This document shows positions 22,193 through 33,350 of a stretch of 64,000 nt of DNA, piece after piece. A model generated the notes under the pieces. The model was not told where the DNA came from, made no database searches, and was given only the letters and a program-made list of their open reading frames with translations. Location of the stretch: contig NC_056428.1 of the NCBI RefSeq assembly GCF_905147365.1, forward strand, positions 32,469,001 to 32,533,000. Reading direction: 5' to 3'. Both the position numbers and the translations under genes were made by a program. Within the stretch, counting starts at the first letter, position 1. Every line of letters begins with the position of its first letter. The stretch comes from Aricia agestis (Eukaryota > Arthropoda > Insecta > Lepidoptera > Lycaenidae).

Positions 22193-22680
22193 ACTTATAC
22201 AGATCTGTTACGTCCATACTATTTTCCGGCTTAAATCTCTTCCGAACAATTTTCAAATTCAAAATTGCAAACATTGACAAATTTGACAGATAAGTGAAAC
22301 AAAAGATACGAAAAACCATTTACATAAAAGAGACAGTTCTATTTTTAAACGTCGAATCGTATCGCTGTCTCTTTCTTCACCTTGAGCTATGACGAAAATT
22401 CGATTTTTTCCAGATTGTTCGAAAAAATTATTGAAAATGTAAATAATCGAGGTATTTATTGCAATCAAGACATGTGGTAAGAGATTCCATGTGTTTTGTT
22501 TTTTTTTGAGTCATAATTGGTACATTTTCGAAAAGCGCACGACGTTATTTTCAATTTATTTAGGTAAGACAAGACGCGGCACGTTCGTGACTGCGCTCGA
22601 TGCAGACTAAACAACAGACGGCCCAATTGGGCCGTATTTGAATCTTCACAACGCGCGCGGTAGTAACATCTGCTTTGAGT
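22193..22680 (-). repeat. Dispersed ~490-bp repeat, copy 1 (reverse)
   Basis: The reverse complement of this region matches 39316-39765 over nearly its whole length, with a 20-25 base deletion in the other copy. It contains the palindrome ACGGCCCAATTGGGCCGT and a short frame beginning MESLTTCLDCNKYLDYLHF in both copies. In this copy the frame is open to a stop shortly after the conserved RRLKIELSLL segment. I do not recognise the product. The family could be the 5' region of an element not otherwise present here. Confidence 0.7.
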
Positions 22681-22920
22681 AGTTCATCATTGATTGTTCG
22701 TATAAATAGGTACATCTATCACAAGCTGTGTCGTAGTCATAACATAATCTTTTAGTATTGTTTGTTAATTCAAACAAAATAACGCTATATAGGTACACTC
22801 GATGTCGTAACAATATGAATACAAGTCGATGCTTAAACTTTGTTTTATTGCTGTGGTTCCGTAGCAATAAAAATTTGAAAAAGAAATGATTACTGCCAGT
22901 TTTAGTTGCCCTAATTCATT
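22681..22920. other. Stretch with no recognised feature
   Basis: AT-rich; a 73-codon minus-strand frame (22646-22867) starts in the preceding repeat and is not credible as a gene. Confidence 0.45.
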
Positions 22921-23010
22921 TTAATTTGTTTAGCTCATAAAAATCGGTGGAGCCGATATATATATATGCTCGTTTAAAAATATAAGATATGAGAATTCTG
23001 ATGTCTAATG
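22921..23010 (+). repeat. Fragment of the GGAGCCGAT/TA-repeat family
   Basis: AAAATCGGTGGAGCCGATA, then (TA)n, then GCTCGTTTAAAAATATAAGA. The same ordered blocks flank the long TA array at 63.07-63.30 kb. Confidence 0.55.
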
Positions 23011-23224
23011 TGTAGATCAACAACCGTTTAACGATATAAAACGTTATCAAATCTATTTTCCTTATGAACGAAAACTAAAAAAAAAAACATTTTCAATATT
23101 AGCTTTTCTTTAGCATACACTTAGCCTAAACTCGTAAGACGATAGAATAAATTGACTTCATAAGATACAGGAATACATGTGTGTAATCAATAAATTAGCT
23201 AATTATCTTTCATAATTTAATAAA

Positions 23225-23420
23225 AGTAGTGAAAGGTCAGTCCGGGGTGGCGAAGTATGTTGGCTGGAGAGTGGTGGGTCGCGGCGCGGTTTGCTTATCT
23301 CTACGAGTAACGTCACTCGAGCGATTACAATGGCGGCCGACCTTCGCCTACTTACTCGTTCGTACGGATCGAGCCTCTCAGAATCTTTTCAAAACACACA
23401 CTTATCTATCGCCCGCAACT
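23225..23420 (+). promoter_or_regulatory. GC-rich island, weak promoter/first-exon candidate
   Basis: The stretch is distinctly richer in G, C and CpG than its surroundings. It contains a TCAGTC initiator-like hexamer near 23235 and CAATGGCGGCC near 23328, which fits both a favourable start context and a YY1/Pho-type binding core. The ATG opens a 31-codon frame with no recognisable product and no clear donor site. It may equally be an unannotated repeat head. Confidence 0.2.
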
Positions 23421-23430
23421 ATTAATATAC

Positions 23431-23520
23431 TAGCTGTTGGCCGCGACTTCGTCCTCGTTAGCATAGTAGATCACATCCCAAGTATTATTTATTGTACAAA
23501 AATATTCAATATACAGAATT
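23431..23520 (+). repeat. Short repeat with GACTTCGTCC head
   Basis: ACTAGCTGTTGGCCGCGACT, then ATCACATCCCAAGTATTATT. The reverse complement is at about 2255-2348. The 5' CTAGCTGT resembles the family D head. Confidence 0.6.
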
Positions 23521-23550
23521 GACTTTCCTACGATTTTATTATATGTATAT

Positions 23551-23912
23551 AGATGTTCCGCGCGGCTTTATTAATTTAGGAATTTCACGCAACCGTACAT
23601 TTTGCAGCAAAAAATAGCCTATGTCCCTTCACGTGGTCTATTCTTCATGTTTGCCAAATAACATAAAAATTGCTCCAGTAGTTCATAAGATAATAAGCAA
23701 TTTCATATAATTTCCTCCGTTTTTCCACATTTTCATCTATTTCTTCGCTCTTATAAGTCTTAGCGTGATAAAATGTAGCCTATAGCCTTCCTCGACAAAT
23801 GGGCTATCTAACACTGAAAGATTTTTTTTTAAATCGGACCAGTAGTTCCTGAGATTAGAGCGTTCAAACAAACAAACAAACTCTTCCCAATTATAATATT
23901 AGTATAGATAAT
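23551..23912 (+). repeat. Family F repeat, near-complete
   Basis: Starts GATGTTCCGCGCGGCTTTAT and proceeds through GCTCCAGTAGTTCATAAGAT, TTCGCTCTTATAAGTCTTAG, AATGGGCTATCTAACACTGA, CAGTAGTTCCTGAGATTAGA and CGTTCAAACAAACAAAC to TATAATATTAGTATAGAT. It gives the full block order of the family. Confidence 0.65.
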
Positions 23913-24619
23913 AACTGTACAAAATACTATGTTGTAAGCATTTATGAGGGGTTATAATTTTTTTTTATTTCATTTCGTTGCCCGATTTTTGTTTAATTTT
24001 AAGGCTATGCCAGTAAACCACTGGGATACTCTAATAACATTGTATCAGTGGATAAAGTTATCACTTATCACTATTCATCTAGATCTGACCGATTTATGTG
24101 AAATAATCACCACCTTGGAGCGTTGAATCTCATGGAAATTTCCATAATTTCATCACAAATAGACAACAACAAGAAAAACTATGTACTTACACTTAAATAA
24201 AGTTTTTCTCGAATGACCTTAAAATTAATGGCAGCGTATTTTTTTTTGTATAAATCATTATTCTTAAATTAGATTTATTTAATTAATTTACTGTTCTCGG
24301 GTTAAATGATATTTGTTTGCTTACAATATTATAATGATATAGTTGGACAAGACGTAAACATCTGTAACCTAGTTACTGCGCGATAGTCTCAGTTATCCTC
24401 TGCCCTACATTCGACGAACTTGACCTACTTCTAGCTCTATATGGCTAAATACATAGAAGTATATCTATAAATAACCTATGAGAACTCATTCTTGATACTA
24501 TATTATATGCACTCACTCAAGGTTCACCGAAGCGTGCGTGTCTAGGGATTTCCTATGATTGATATTTGGTTTTTTTTTTAATCCTTGTTTTGAGTTCCAC
24601 TATAACGAAGGAATCAGTA
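23913..24619. other. Stretch with no recognised feature
   Basis: AT-rich; the 60-codon plus-strand frame at 23944-24126 has no recognisable product. Confidence 0.45.
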
Positions 24620-24767
24620 GGCCAACTACGAAACCGTTTTGAGACTCAAACAATCGGCTGAGAATGCCGCGTCCGGCTCTAACAACGTAACTTCTCGTTT
24701 GTTAGAGTAGGACGCGACATTCTCGTACGATTGTTTGAGTCTCAAAACGTTTTCGTGGTACGGCCCC
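24620..24767. mobile_element. Fold-back MITE-like element
   Basis: Arms read CGTTTTGAGACTCAAACAAT at the left and the reverse complement at the right, extending inward through GAGAATGCCGCGTCCGGCTC and outward to GGCC. The spacer is about 13 bases. Confidence 0.8.
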
Positions 24768-24911
24768 AGGGTTACTGGCGCCTGTGTGCAAAAAAGGATT
24801 TTGGCGCCCCTTTAGGCAAATTGGGTCCTTGGTTTTGGCGCCCCTAAAGATGGCGATTTGGCGCCCCTAGAGGATGGCGCCCGTGTGCATTGCACACATT
24901 GCACATAATAT
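24768..24911 (+). repeat. GGCGCCCCT-rich degenerate tandem
   Basis: TTTTGGCGCCCCT occurs three times at about 40-45-bp intervals, preceded by CTGGCGCCTGTGTGCA and followed by ATGGCGCCCGTGTGCA, so the outer units form a near-direct pair. A related CTGGCGCCCGTGTGG piece occurs at 4358-4373. Confidence 0.6.
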
Positions 24912-24940
24912 GGTAGTGGGGGCCCTGAATAAAAGGAATT

Positions 24941-25070
24941 TACTACTCGACCAAGCCAACTAGACGACTGTCAAATCATGCTCTCTCGCACTTATGCATT
25001 GCTAGCGACGTGCGTAAATGCGAGAGAGAGCAAGCTTTGACATTCGTCTAGTTGGCTTGGTCGAGTAGTA
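24941..25070. mobile_element. Fold-back MITE-like element, 130 bp
   Basis: TACTACTCGACCAAGCCAAC at the left is the perfect reverse complement of GTTGGCTTGGTCGAGTAGTA at the right. The arms run about 35 bp, and an inner inverted pair (GCTCTCTCGCA / TGCGAGAGAGAGC) closes most of the interior. Confidence 0.9.
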
Positions 25071-25074
25071 TATT

Positions 25075-25135
25075 TTTGTACTATGGCCATCCACTCTCAC
25101 TCTCTTCACTACTAGATCTTATTATAAACTGTGAT
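25075..25135 (+). repeat. Short direct repeat of 27375-27436
   Basis: GTACTATGGCCATCCACTCT, CACTCTCTTCA and ACTGTGATA recur at 27.38 kb with small differences. The function and family are unknown. Confidence 0.6.
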
Positions 25136-25510
25136 ATTAAGAGGGAACGCGGGTGTAGTAGAATTTTAACGAAGAAACTAGGTACCTATTGCCATCACGC
25201 TTCACCCTGCGCTGGCACGTTAATTATTGTGATAAAGACAGATACAGTAAATCGTCGTCCTCTGATTTCTCCTTCAAAATAGAGCTTAATTATTATTTTT
25301 TAAATTATCTTCAGGAAGAGTGAGTCTATGCCTCTACGTTTTTATTTTATCATAAAGATCTTTCAAGTTTGTTTTATGGTTGTATTGGCGGGGTACGGGA
25401 TATTTATTTTTTGCGAATTTGGAAGGGTCATATTTTTTAGGGTTCCGTACCCAAAAGGGTGAAAACGGGACCCTATTCAGGAGACTTTGATGTCTGTCTC
25501 CAGGCTGTAT

Positions 25511-25518
25511 CTCAAGAA
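25511..25518 (+). repeat. 8-bp target duplication of the hAT element, left
   Basis: CTCAAGAA immediately precedes the CAGTG terminal inverted repeat. Its partner CTCAAGTA (26471-26478) follows the right terminus, with one mismatch in eight. Eight-base duplications are the hallmark of hAT transposition. Confidence 0.85.
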
Positions 25519-25922
25519 CAGTGTTCCCAACTTAGGGGTTTTCCCCCCAGATTTAGGGGTTAAATAAGTGAGATGGGATTTTTTTAGGGGTCTGAAATTT
25601 TTAGGGGTATTTTCAGGGATTTTTTTACTTTTTAATATTTTTAAATTGTTGATATTAATATTAATTATTTCTTGACCTAGCGACTTCTAGCGACATCTAT
25701 TACGTAATTCTATGACCACTCTGTGGTGACTGGCGGCAATACCGGCGCCACTGGCGGTCATTTTATTGTCTGTGCTGTGCATGGACAAAAAACCATAGAC
25801 TATTTTTTTTAAACAATCATTATACATGTTTGACGTTTGAGTGGGTCTGAGTGGCACCAATTATGTAATAAAAAATGGACAAATACCTCTTCTTCAGCTG
25901 ATTTTTAATTTGAAGTTTATAA

Positions 25923-26150
25923 TGACTGTGACGCAGCGGGCTGTAAGCGTTTTGAAAATATTTCAAAATTTGGATTAGCATTTGTCACTGTTCCAATTTC
26001 AAACGCGAGTGTCGAACGTGCATTCTCTGTCTATAATGTTGTTAAAAATAAGTTGAGGAATAGACTATCTATTGAAATGTTGCAAAGCATCCTGATGGTC
26101 CGATTTACATTAAATCGTAATGATGTCACTTGTGCAACATTATTGTTTCT
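25923..26150 (+). pseudogene. hAT transposase C-terminal dimerisation region, remnant
   Basis: One frame reads GCKRFENISKFGLAFVTVP, then ISNASVERAFSVYNVVKNKL and RNRLSIEMLQSILMVRFTL. PxSNASVERAFS followed by a K-K-LRNRL block is the characteristic C-terminal dimerisation motif of hAT transposases. Upstream of about 25920 no transposase can be read, so the N-terminal BED finger and most of the RNase H-like catalytic domain are absent. It cannot make an active enzyme. Confidence 0.9.
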
Positions 26151-26168
26151 AAACTATTATAAATTTAT

Positions 26169-26379
<211 letters not shown>

Positions 26380-26821
26380 TATTTTAGGGGGAAAACAGAA
26401 AAATTAAGGCGATTTTAGGGGTTTATGACACCAATTTAGGGATAAATATTTTTGAGAGGTGGTAACACTGCTCAAGTACCGCTATAGCTAGAGTTCTGAA
26501 ATTTTCACACATTGTTTAATCTGTTGCCGCTATAACAACAAATAAATTATACTTAAAACAAAATAAGGGGGCTCCCATACAACAAACGTGATTTTTTGGC
26601 CTTTTTTTGCTTGTAATTAATAATGATAAGAGAGGTAGGCACTTGAAATTTTCACAAAGGCCTTAAATATATATGTTTACTTTAATAATTTAATAATAAT
26701 TAGTATTTAAATAAAATAAATAAATAAGGGGGGTCCCATACAAAAAACACAATTATTATTTTTGGCCTATTTTTTCTCTATAACGGTACGGAACCCTTCG
26801 TGTGCGATGGCCGATTTTTAT

Positions 26822-27187
26822 ATTTTATTAATAATAATAATAACTCTCCCACACCGATTTAGGTGACGCTCATCGGTTTCATTGAAAACAGGCCAGTTAC
26901 GCAGGAGTATTTTTATAGTGCCTAAGTGTGTGCGCAGTACACAAGAGCACTCCTTTACTCTCTTAACCCAGTGGGACGGAAGACCGACACGACTGGCGAA
27001 AGATCAGGCGCAGCACCGACTTTTTACATGCCCATCCGGCGCTGATCCATCTTACTTGTCAGACAATCAGGTGATCAGCCTGCATTGTCATAACCAAACT
27101 TGGAAATAACATGTTTCCAACGCGGGATTCGAACCCACGACCTCCGAGTCAAGAGTCACGCTCTGAACCACTGGACCACGGAGGCGC
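26822..27187 (-). mobile_element. tRNA-derived SINE (reverse)
   Basis: The reverse complement starts at about 27187 with GCCTCCGTGGTCCAGTGGTT (A-box type) and has GGTCGTGGGTTCGAATCCCG about 45 bases on, which contains a canonical B-box GGTTCGAATCC. The body carries TGATCACCTGATTGTCTGAC, GTGCTGCGCCTGATCTTTCG and GTCGTGTCGGTCTTCCGTCC, blocks I know from moth SINEs, and ends in a (TTA)n tail. RNA polymerase III would transcribe it toward lower coordinates. It is a SINE and not a functional tRNA gene: a body follows directly and no clean cloverleaf closes. Confidence 0.85.
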
Positions 27188-28670
27188 CCAATTTTTATTT
27201 ATTAGTAAATTTAGAAAAAATGGAACGTAGAGGCATAGATTTAACAGATCCCAATATTGTATAAAAAATCATTTGTTCAGACGCATTGTCCAGGAAGTAA
27301 ATTGGGGGATACGTTTGTAGGGAAAAAGTGTTAGCTTTTCCTCTTAAGCCCATCAAAGCCACTCAAAGGAGTCTATTTAGTACTATGACCGTCCACTCTC
27401 ACTCTCTTCATTACTAGGATCTTATTAACTGTGATACGTCATACTTATTCCACCCAAAAAAAGACACGTAGAAATGCGTTAAAATTGGTATCAAGAGCTC
27501 TATTCAGGCCTAGTTATACTCCGTATTTACTTTACAGTGAATCGGCAGTCGGGCAAGGGCAAACCCCGAATGCGCCCGCCCGCCCTGATCGTGGTGTGGG
27601 GCGGCATGAATGTGAGTCCCGTTGACCCATATTCAACTTGATCTTGACCCCCCGCGATTAAAGCGTTCCCACTAAAACACGTTAGCAACGACTACTACGT
27701 CCCCAGGTTCATGAACGCTTTTTATCTGTGAATTCCCTAAATATGTTGTAGATGTTGTTCGTAATATTTTTTAACGAAAAGGAGTAGGTTGTTTAGATGT
27801 ATTTCTAGTAGTTTACTGTATAAAAAATAACGTGACCTAAAGATATATTTAAAAATTAACAGTCTGAACTAAAATAAGTAGAGAAAATATCTAACAACGT
27901 CATTGCGAGACTTCCTTTGTTTGATCAAATAAAACAATGCCTGGTCATGGATTTTTTCCTTGGCTCCTAATTACTTAAAAACAAATAATCTAACGGATTA
28001 TCTTGGCCATTTAGTTAGGTATTGTCTCGCGACGGCCTTGCAGCTTAAGGTTAATTTTTTCATTATGATATCGGTACAGGAGACTTCTATTGTATGTTTA
28101 TTAAAATATTAAGGACAGCTTCGTTTTTAAGATTGTGCAATGATCCATGTGCAGTTTTAGCTGTGTAGGTACTGCACTAGATTTTGACAGCAATTTGAGA
28201 AAAATACCCATGTTAACGTTTTAACAAATCCTTACAAACCCGCAACACTATCTGATAAGAAACACCAGTATTCCCTCATACATAGGTATATGTGAGGTAC
28301 GACTATAATATTATGTTCTCTGTACGTATAAATGGGCCAAGTTCACAGAAGTAGGCCAGGGCGAGCTAAACAACTGGCGATTTAAACGTTCGCGACCGTT
28401 CCTTAACGGATATTTCTGTACTTTGTTTCGACACTGTTTGTCTTGGAGAACACGTTGGTCAGTTATTTAGATCACTAGATCATCCTGGACGTTGGACGGA
28501 TATTTTTCAAAAGGTAAATCCATCTATCGTTAAAGATTTTAAATGGATCAAGGGCTAAAATATGAAGGCTTCATCTATACAAGGCGTTGTCCATTTATGG
28601 ATTTGAGACGTGATGATCATTGCTCATGTTCATAATTGCCATATTAGGTATATCTATAATTGGCATGCCC
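27188..28670. other. Stretch with little recognised content
   Basis: Contains the short repeat at 27375-27436 described above. A 64-codon plus-strand frame (27431-27625) has no recognisable product. A TATAAATGG at about 28328 has no initiator at the right distance. Nothing else is seen. Confidence 0.4.
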
Positions 28671-28691
28671 AGGATGGCTTAATTTGTTTAA

Positions 28692-28995
28692 TTATTTTAT
28701 TACAAAAAGTTTTAATATATTTTCTTCATTCACCCAAACTTCTCTATTAGCCTCATTAAATTTTAAACCACAAGTCGGGACCTACTTATTCTTTATGCTT
28801 GTCAGTTTATCACATAAGGTTTTAAATAACATGGTCTACCTTGAGACGAGTATTTCGAAATTGGCAGAATCACCGTTCTCAGTATTTTTTAAATTGAGAC
28901 AATTTACAGACTTTACAGACCTACTAAAGTTACCAATAAGGAAAACGTTACAATTATGTCGAGGTTGATGAGTTCTTTAAAGTAAATCGATATTA
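28692..28995 (-). pseudogene. Decayed reading frame, product unknown
   Basis: Read on the minus strand from 28955 to a TAA at 28692, one frame contains NVFLIGNFSRSVKSVNCLNL, NTENGDSANFEILVSR, then a TAG, TMLFKTLCDKLTSIKNK, a second TAG, and VPTCGLKFNEANREVWVNEE before the end. Only two stops in 88 codons is far fewer than expected for AT-rich random sequence, and both are TAG at positions where CAG would fit. Upstream, FKELINLD can be read in another frame. I recognise no domain. It may be a retrocopy or an old transposon gene. Confidence 0.45.
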
Positions 28996-31280
28996 CTTAA
29001 TAGCTTCAAGCTATTATTCAATAAGGTGAACTGTGGTAGTAGGTACATTAAAGCCTTACAAAACGACATTTTATCAACTTTGGTTTAATGCAGTCAATTA
29101 TTTAATATTACATATTATATTATTATGTTGTATCATGTACCTATGGTAGGGATTCTACCTATGTCCTAATATTTTACTCAATACTATGATTATGGAATGG
29201 CGTTTTTATAACACTTCAAATAATCCTCGTTTAAATATGATGATAAATTTTAACAAGCTCCAATGCATTTTTTTTGCATAATTTAAAAATTGTAATAAAA
29301 ATATGAAACAGGTGGAAAACATTACAGCCATCCGTCGCGTTGTTGCCAAACCTATATTTTATCATTGCGCTGGCACTTTAACTAGGCCACGGTCCACAAT
29401 TATTGCGAATATCCTCTTTTTTATCAAGATTTAATCTCATTGCGTAATTCCGATATGGATAGGTAAACATATGTTTTTGTTGATATTAGACAATAGACGA
29501 TATCTGTAATCTGCGATGTATAAACGTTCATATATTCACAAACCTTCATTAGCCAAACTTTCAAGACCCGAAAATTATGCTCTTTTATTAAAAGACAAGG
29601 CAAAAGTATGTCAAATATCAAAAGCGTCATATACTTTAGATTTCTTCTTATCGATGACGCATTGGTTTTTCAAACTTTCTTGTCCGCTTCAGATCCTTGT
29701 GTCATACTCATACCGCAAACAATTTTAACGGCATATTGCTATAATAAGATTGTTGTTTCGGAATGGCACGAGAACGACAATATCCTGGGAGATTTTGCTA
29801 CCCCATATGTCAAGGACAATTATTATCGACGGGCATATTACTTGGAAAGCAATGAATTTCCCCGAAGAACGTTGTTATCTTTATTAAACGAAATAGCCTG
29901 TTAATTTTCTTCGTTAGGAGATATCATTTTTATTTTTCTGAGTATATCTACGCTACAGTTTACATGGTTAGAACTTTGTGAAGCGTGTTTTATAAAAGGT
30001 TAAAGGTATAAAGGTATTTTTGGATTCTATGAAAGCTGACATTCCCATTGTCAATTTCCTTCGGAAGGAGATATTATTTTAATTTTTCTGAGTACTTATA
30101 CGCAATAATTATTTTATTTAATAATTTATATACTGTTTTCAAAATGAAAAGAATTATATTAAGAAAATTCAATTTCAGAATTGATTAAAGACTTCTTTAC
30201 ATACTTTTTAATTCAGATTTAACTAATCCAAATTTTTGGTAGCAACGATAGAGTTACTTCAGAAAAAGTCGATATACTTAAGGCCATCCCTTGAGCAAAC
30301 GACCTTGACCATACATTTGCCGCGTTGCTATTTTTGTTAACCACACCACTTTCAAGATTTTTCGCAGATAAAAATGTTCGTCCAAAATGAAGCTATTCAC
30401 AAAAAATTTGCTTGATAGTAATAAAAAAAAATTTTCTAGGGCTCCCATACTATTAGTTCAAAATTGACCTAAAAAATTCAAACGGCAAATATGTAGTTAA
30501 TGAAACTGTCGATCTATTGGCGTGTGTTTTAAATAAACGTAATTTTTAAATACTAGGGAGATACTGAATGTATGCTTGAATTTAAATAAATTGGTATTAC
30601 TTTGGAAGCTGATATCATGAGTATAATAAACAAGAGTTAATAAGACTCTAAAAACGGTACCTACATTACGGCATCTCCGTAGGGGGAGCGTCTTAATGGT
30701 TCTCATCATTATTTTTTAACTTTGATTAGATACAATTATTTTCTGAAAAAAATATTGAAATTCGTCGTTCGTCGTAATCGTCGAACCGAACGAAGTTACA
30801 ACCGCCTCCTTTTTGGACGATAGCAACTTCATATAATCAATTCTCTTCTATGATAAACTGATACTAGCATAGTAGTAATTTCTCTTAGAGAAAAATACAG
30901 CAGTGTTCGAGAAACAAAGTGACCTTGTCAAGTAAACATTTACTAGATACAACTTGAATAATACGCAATAAGAACCTTGAACAAAAATCTTAATTAACCT
31001 GTTGAAAAGTTAGGAATGTGTCAATGCCAAAGTTTTACCGCCTCACCGCCAGCGCAGCGGTGACTTGCCATTTGCCGAATAACGGCTCATCTTATCGTTG
31101 AATATAATTATTATATTAAATATGGATTATGAATAGAGCGTTAATTTTGTATGCACTAAAAATGCTAACGTTCCAATCATTTTTTTTTATTTAAAAAGAC
31201 GTACGAAGGAGGCATTACACAATTTGTTCGATGTACAAAATCGAGAATCACAACCGCAAATCGCGAAGGACTCGTGGAAC
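28996..31280. other. Stretch with little recognised content
   Basis: About 2.3 kb of mostly AT-rich sequence. Overlapping plus-strand frames at 29516-29728 (70 residues) and 29608-29904 (98 residues) are open for longer than usual here but show no recognisable motif. A short piece near 30350-30420 resembles one arm of the 37.84-38.53 kb fold-back family. No other repeat is recognised. Confidence 0.4.
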
Positions 31281-31315
31281 CTGCTAGATCACGGTTGGTG
31301 AATGTGCAAATATAT

Positions 31316-31410
31316 TTGTTATAAATAATAATATACGTAGCTCGTAGGACGCACCGAACGACCTCGCCGGACCAAAAGCAGTGCCACTGTCACTGGGTAA
31401 GTGTGTCAGT
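31316..31410 (+). promoter_or_regulatory. Candidate core promoter and non-coding first exon
   Basis: TATAAATAA at about 31320 is followed 30-80 bases downstream by a CpG-containing stretch (GCACCGAACGACCTCGCCGG) and by CACTGGGTAAGTGTG at about 31394, which has a strong splice-donor match (G|GTAAGTG). GC-rich sequence continues to about 31490. The combination of TATA, a GC-rich exon-length block and a donor would fit a first exon, but no downstream exon can be recognised, so this is weak. Confidence 0.2.
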
Positions 31411-32656
31411 GTGTCAGTAGGGCGCGCGTCATCGGCGACCATGCCCCCCGCCGCCCCCGTCAACACCCGCCCTCTCCCGCACCAAGGTCCCGAGATTGCA
31501 ACTCGGGTTTGCTCGACACATCAATAATTTCTACTGTGCACTCAGACAATAATGGAAATCGACGCAAGGATATCTTCGATCTTAGTGAATCCAAATATAA
31601 AGGTTTCAGAACTTTCTGCGAAGTAATAGGTTAATGCACGGTACTCAACCGTAGAAATATATTTTCAAACGTTAAGACTGATGAATGCATTTTAGGTCAT
31701 TCTTAAAAACAATGTAAAAAATTAAAACCAAAATATTTTAGAATTTAGCTTAAATGTCATAAAATTCTGATTCACCGTCTGCTTTTCCACACAAAGTTGT
31801 TTGGTAAAAATAGACTTTTTTTGTATTGAAGAATTTCGATGAGGCTTCATGTAGACATGAAGAAATTATTATATATGAATAATGAATAATTTGCAAAGAA
31901 CTAATCGCTTAATGTGCCCTTACTTATGAAGGCTATTTTGTTTCTATTTCTTGCGAGCAACAGCTTCAATATCGGTATCGATTGCTAACCTACTTGGTCA
32001 GCAGGCCAGGGAGAAATAAATTATGTATTATTAATGTATTTATTGATTATTTAAGTACCTAGCACTTAAAGAATACTCGTATTCAATTCTAGAAGGGCGT
32101 CAAAGCTTACTTACCTTTAAATATTAGGTAAGTAGTTACTTGAGTGATTTATTTAGACACGTGGTAGTGTGTCAAGCCAAGTTTAAGTATAACAGAACTG
32201 GCGAGCAGCACCGTTTGTATTACACGAACCATCTGCAGCCATTTTTGACTCTTTCATAATAAATAATAATTCAGAAACTATTGCACATAAACGTTTCAAA
32301 TTTGGCTCATATGAGCCAAATTGAGACTTGCGATATACATATTATATGCTCTCATAAACAGATCTCGAACGGTTATTAAGATAATTAAAAGGTCCGAAAA
32401 TCTACATTTTTATCAATGACTGGCTGACCTATACATCAGAATTCTAACCCACTTCCAGATGACCTAGAGGGACGAAATTTAGAATCCAGCCTGGTAATTG
32501 TATGTGAGCATAGGGAAGAATCAAAAAATAAATTATTATTTAAAAATATATATATAATCCGACTTCCAAGGTAAAAACAGTAGGTATTCTTAAAATGATC
32601 TAAAAAGTATGAAATAACTCTTATTATTCATTAGTGCCTTTTTCAAAATTCGACTA
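31411..32656. other. Stretch with one perfect short palindrome
   Basis: Unassigned sequence. At 32299-32322 lies a perfect 24-bp palindrome whose half-site is AATTTGGCTCAT. No repeat family or gene recognised. Confidence 0.45.
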
Positions 32657-32707
32657 AACCTCAACTTTATATTCTGTACTCGATTGAGTACAGAATAAGT
32701 TGAGGTT
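32657..32707. repeat. Hairpin with GATT centre
   Basis: AACCTCAAC, then TATTCTGTACTC, then four bases GATT, then GAGTACAGAATA and GTTGAGGTT. The two inner arms are perfect over 12 bp, and the outer arms pair with a small asymmetry. Confidence 0.8.
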
Positions 32708-32740
32708 ATGAGAATAATTGATACTTTTTATGATATTTTG

Positions 32741-33060
32741 CATCATTGTGGTGATGATGATGATTCATCAAATTGATATATTAGCTTATGCTTTCAGTTG
32801 TTTAAACAACGCCAAAATCCCCGAACCTCTATCAGGATTCTAAAGTGCTGTTCGGTACCTTCGGAACCAGGGTATAACATGGTGCAAAATCTTACTTTTT
32901 GGTAGCATTTGCCTCGAATACTTCAGAAAAAATTGAAATCACTATATCTTTCCATACAAATTTCAAGGAGTCCCCTCGATTCCTCATGGATCCCATCATC
33001 AGACCACCACTTTTGTGAACATGGTACAAAAAAAACTAAAAATCAAGCAATTTTGCTCAG
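32741..33060 (+). repeat. Family G repeat with (GAT)n, diverged
   Basis: GTGGTGATGATGATGATTC, then AAACAACGCCAAAATCCCCG, GCAAAATCTTACTTTTTGGT, and CATCAGACCACCACTTTTGT: the block order of the 1.26-1.75 kb copy. The terminal AAGTCGGTTAA block is missing. Confidence 0.6.
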
Positions 33061-33257
33061 TGATCTTCAACTTATACGCGGTTCATATAATAGGCGCTTT
33101 TCAATAAAAAAGCTCTGAGCTTTTATTACGTAACTCTGTCTGAAATCAGGCCATATACATGCATGATTCTCGACTAGTTTATTTTAAAATTGGAACACTG
33201 GTAGGTACTTAAACAGAGCTTCATGCCGATAAAATATAATATCGAATTAAAAAGAAT

Positions 33258-33350
33258 CGGCCAAGTGCGAGTCGGACTCGCGCACGAAGTGTTCCGTACC
33301 GTTATAGAGCGAAAAAATAGTATTTTTTTGTATGATATAATTAAGAGGGC
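33258..33350 (+). mobile_element. GTCY element fragment, copy 10 (forward)
   Basis: CGGCCAAGTGCGAGTCGGAC and TGTTCCGTACCGTTATAGAG are intact, but the element is cut off after TTTTTTGTATG and continues into unrelated sequence. Confidence 0.75.

Noticed and set aside
27121..27187. tRNA gene
   Set aside because: The A- and B-box region is the head of a SINE: a repeat body and tail follow immediately, and the anticodon arm does not close cleanly.
28320..28460. Promoter at a TATAAATGG
   Set aside because: No initiator at the expected distance, no GC-rich exon and no donor site.
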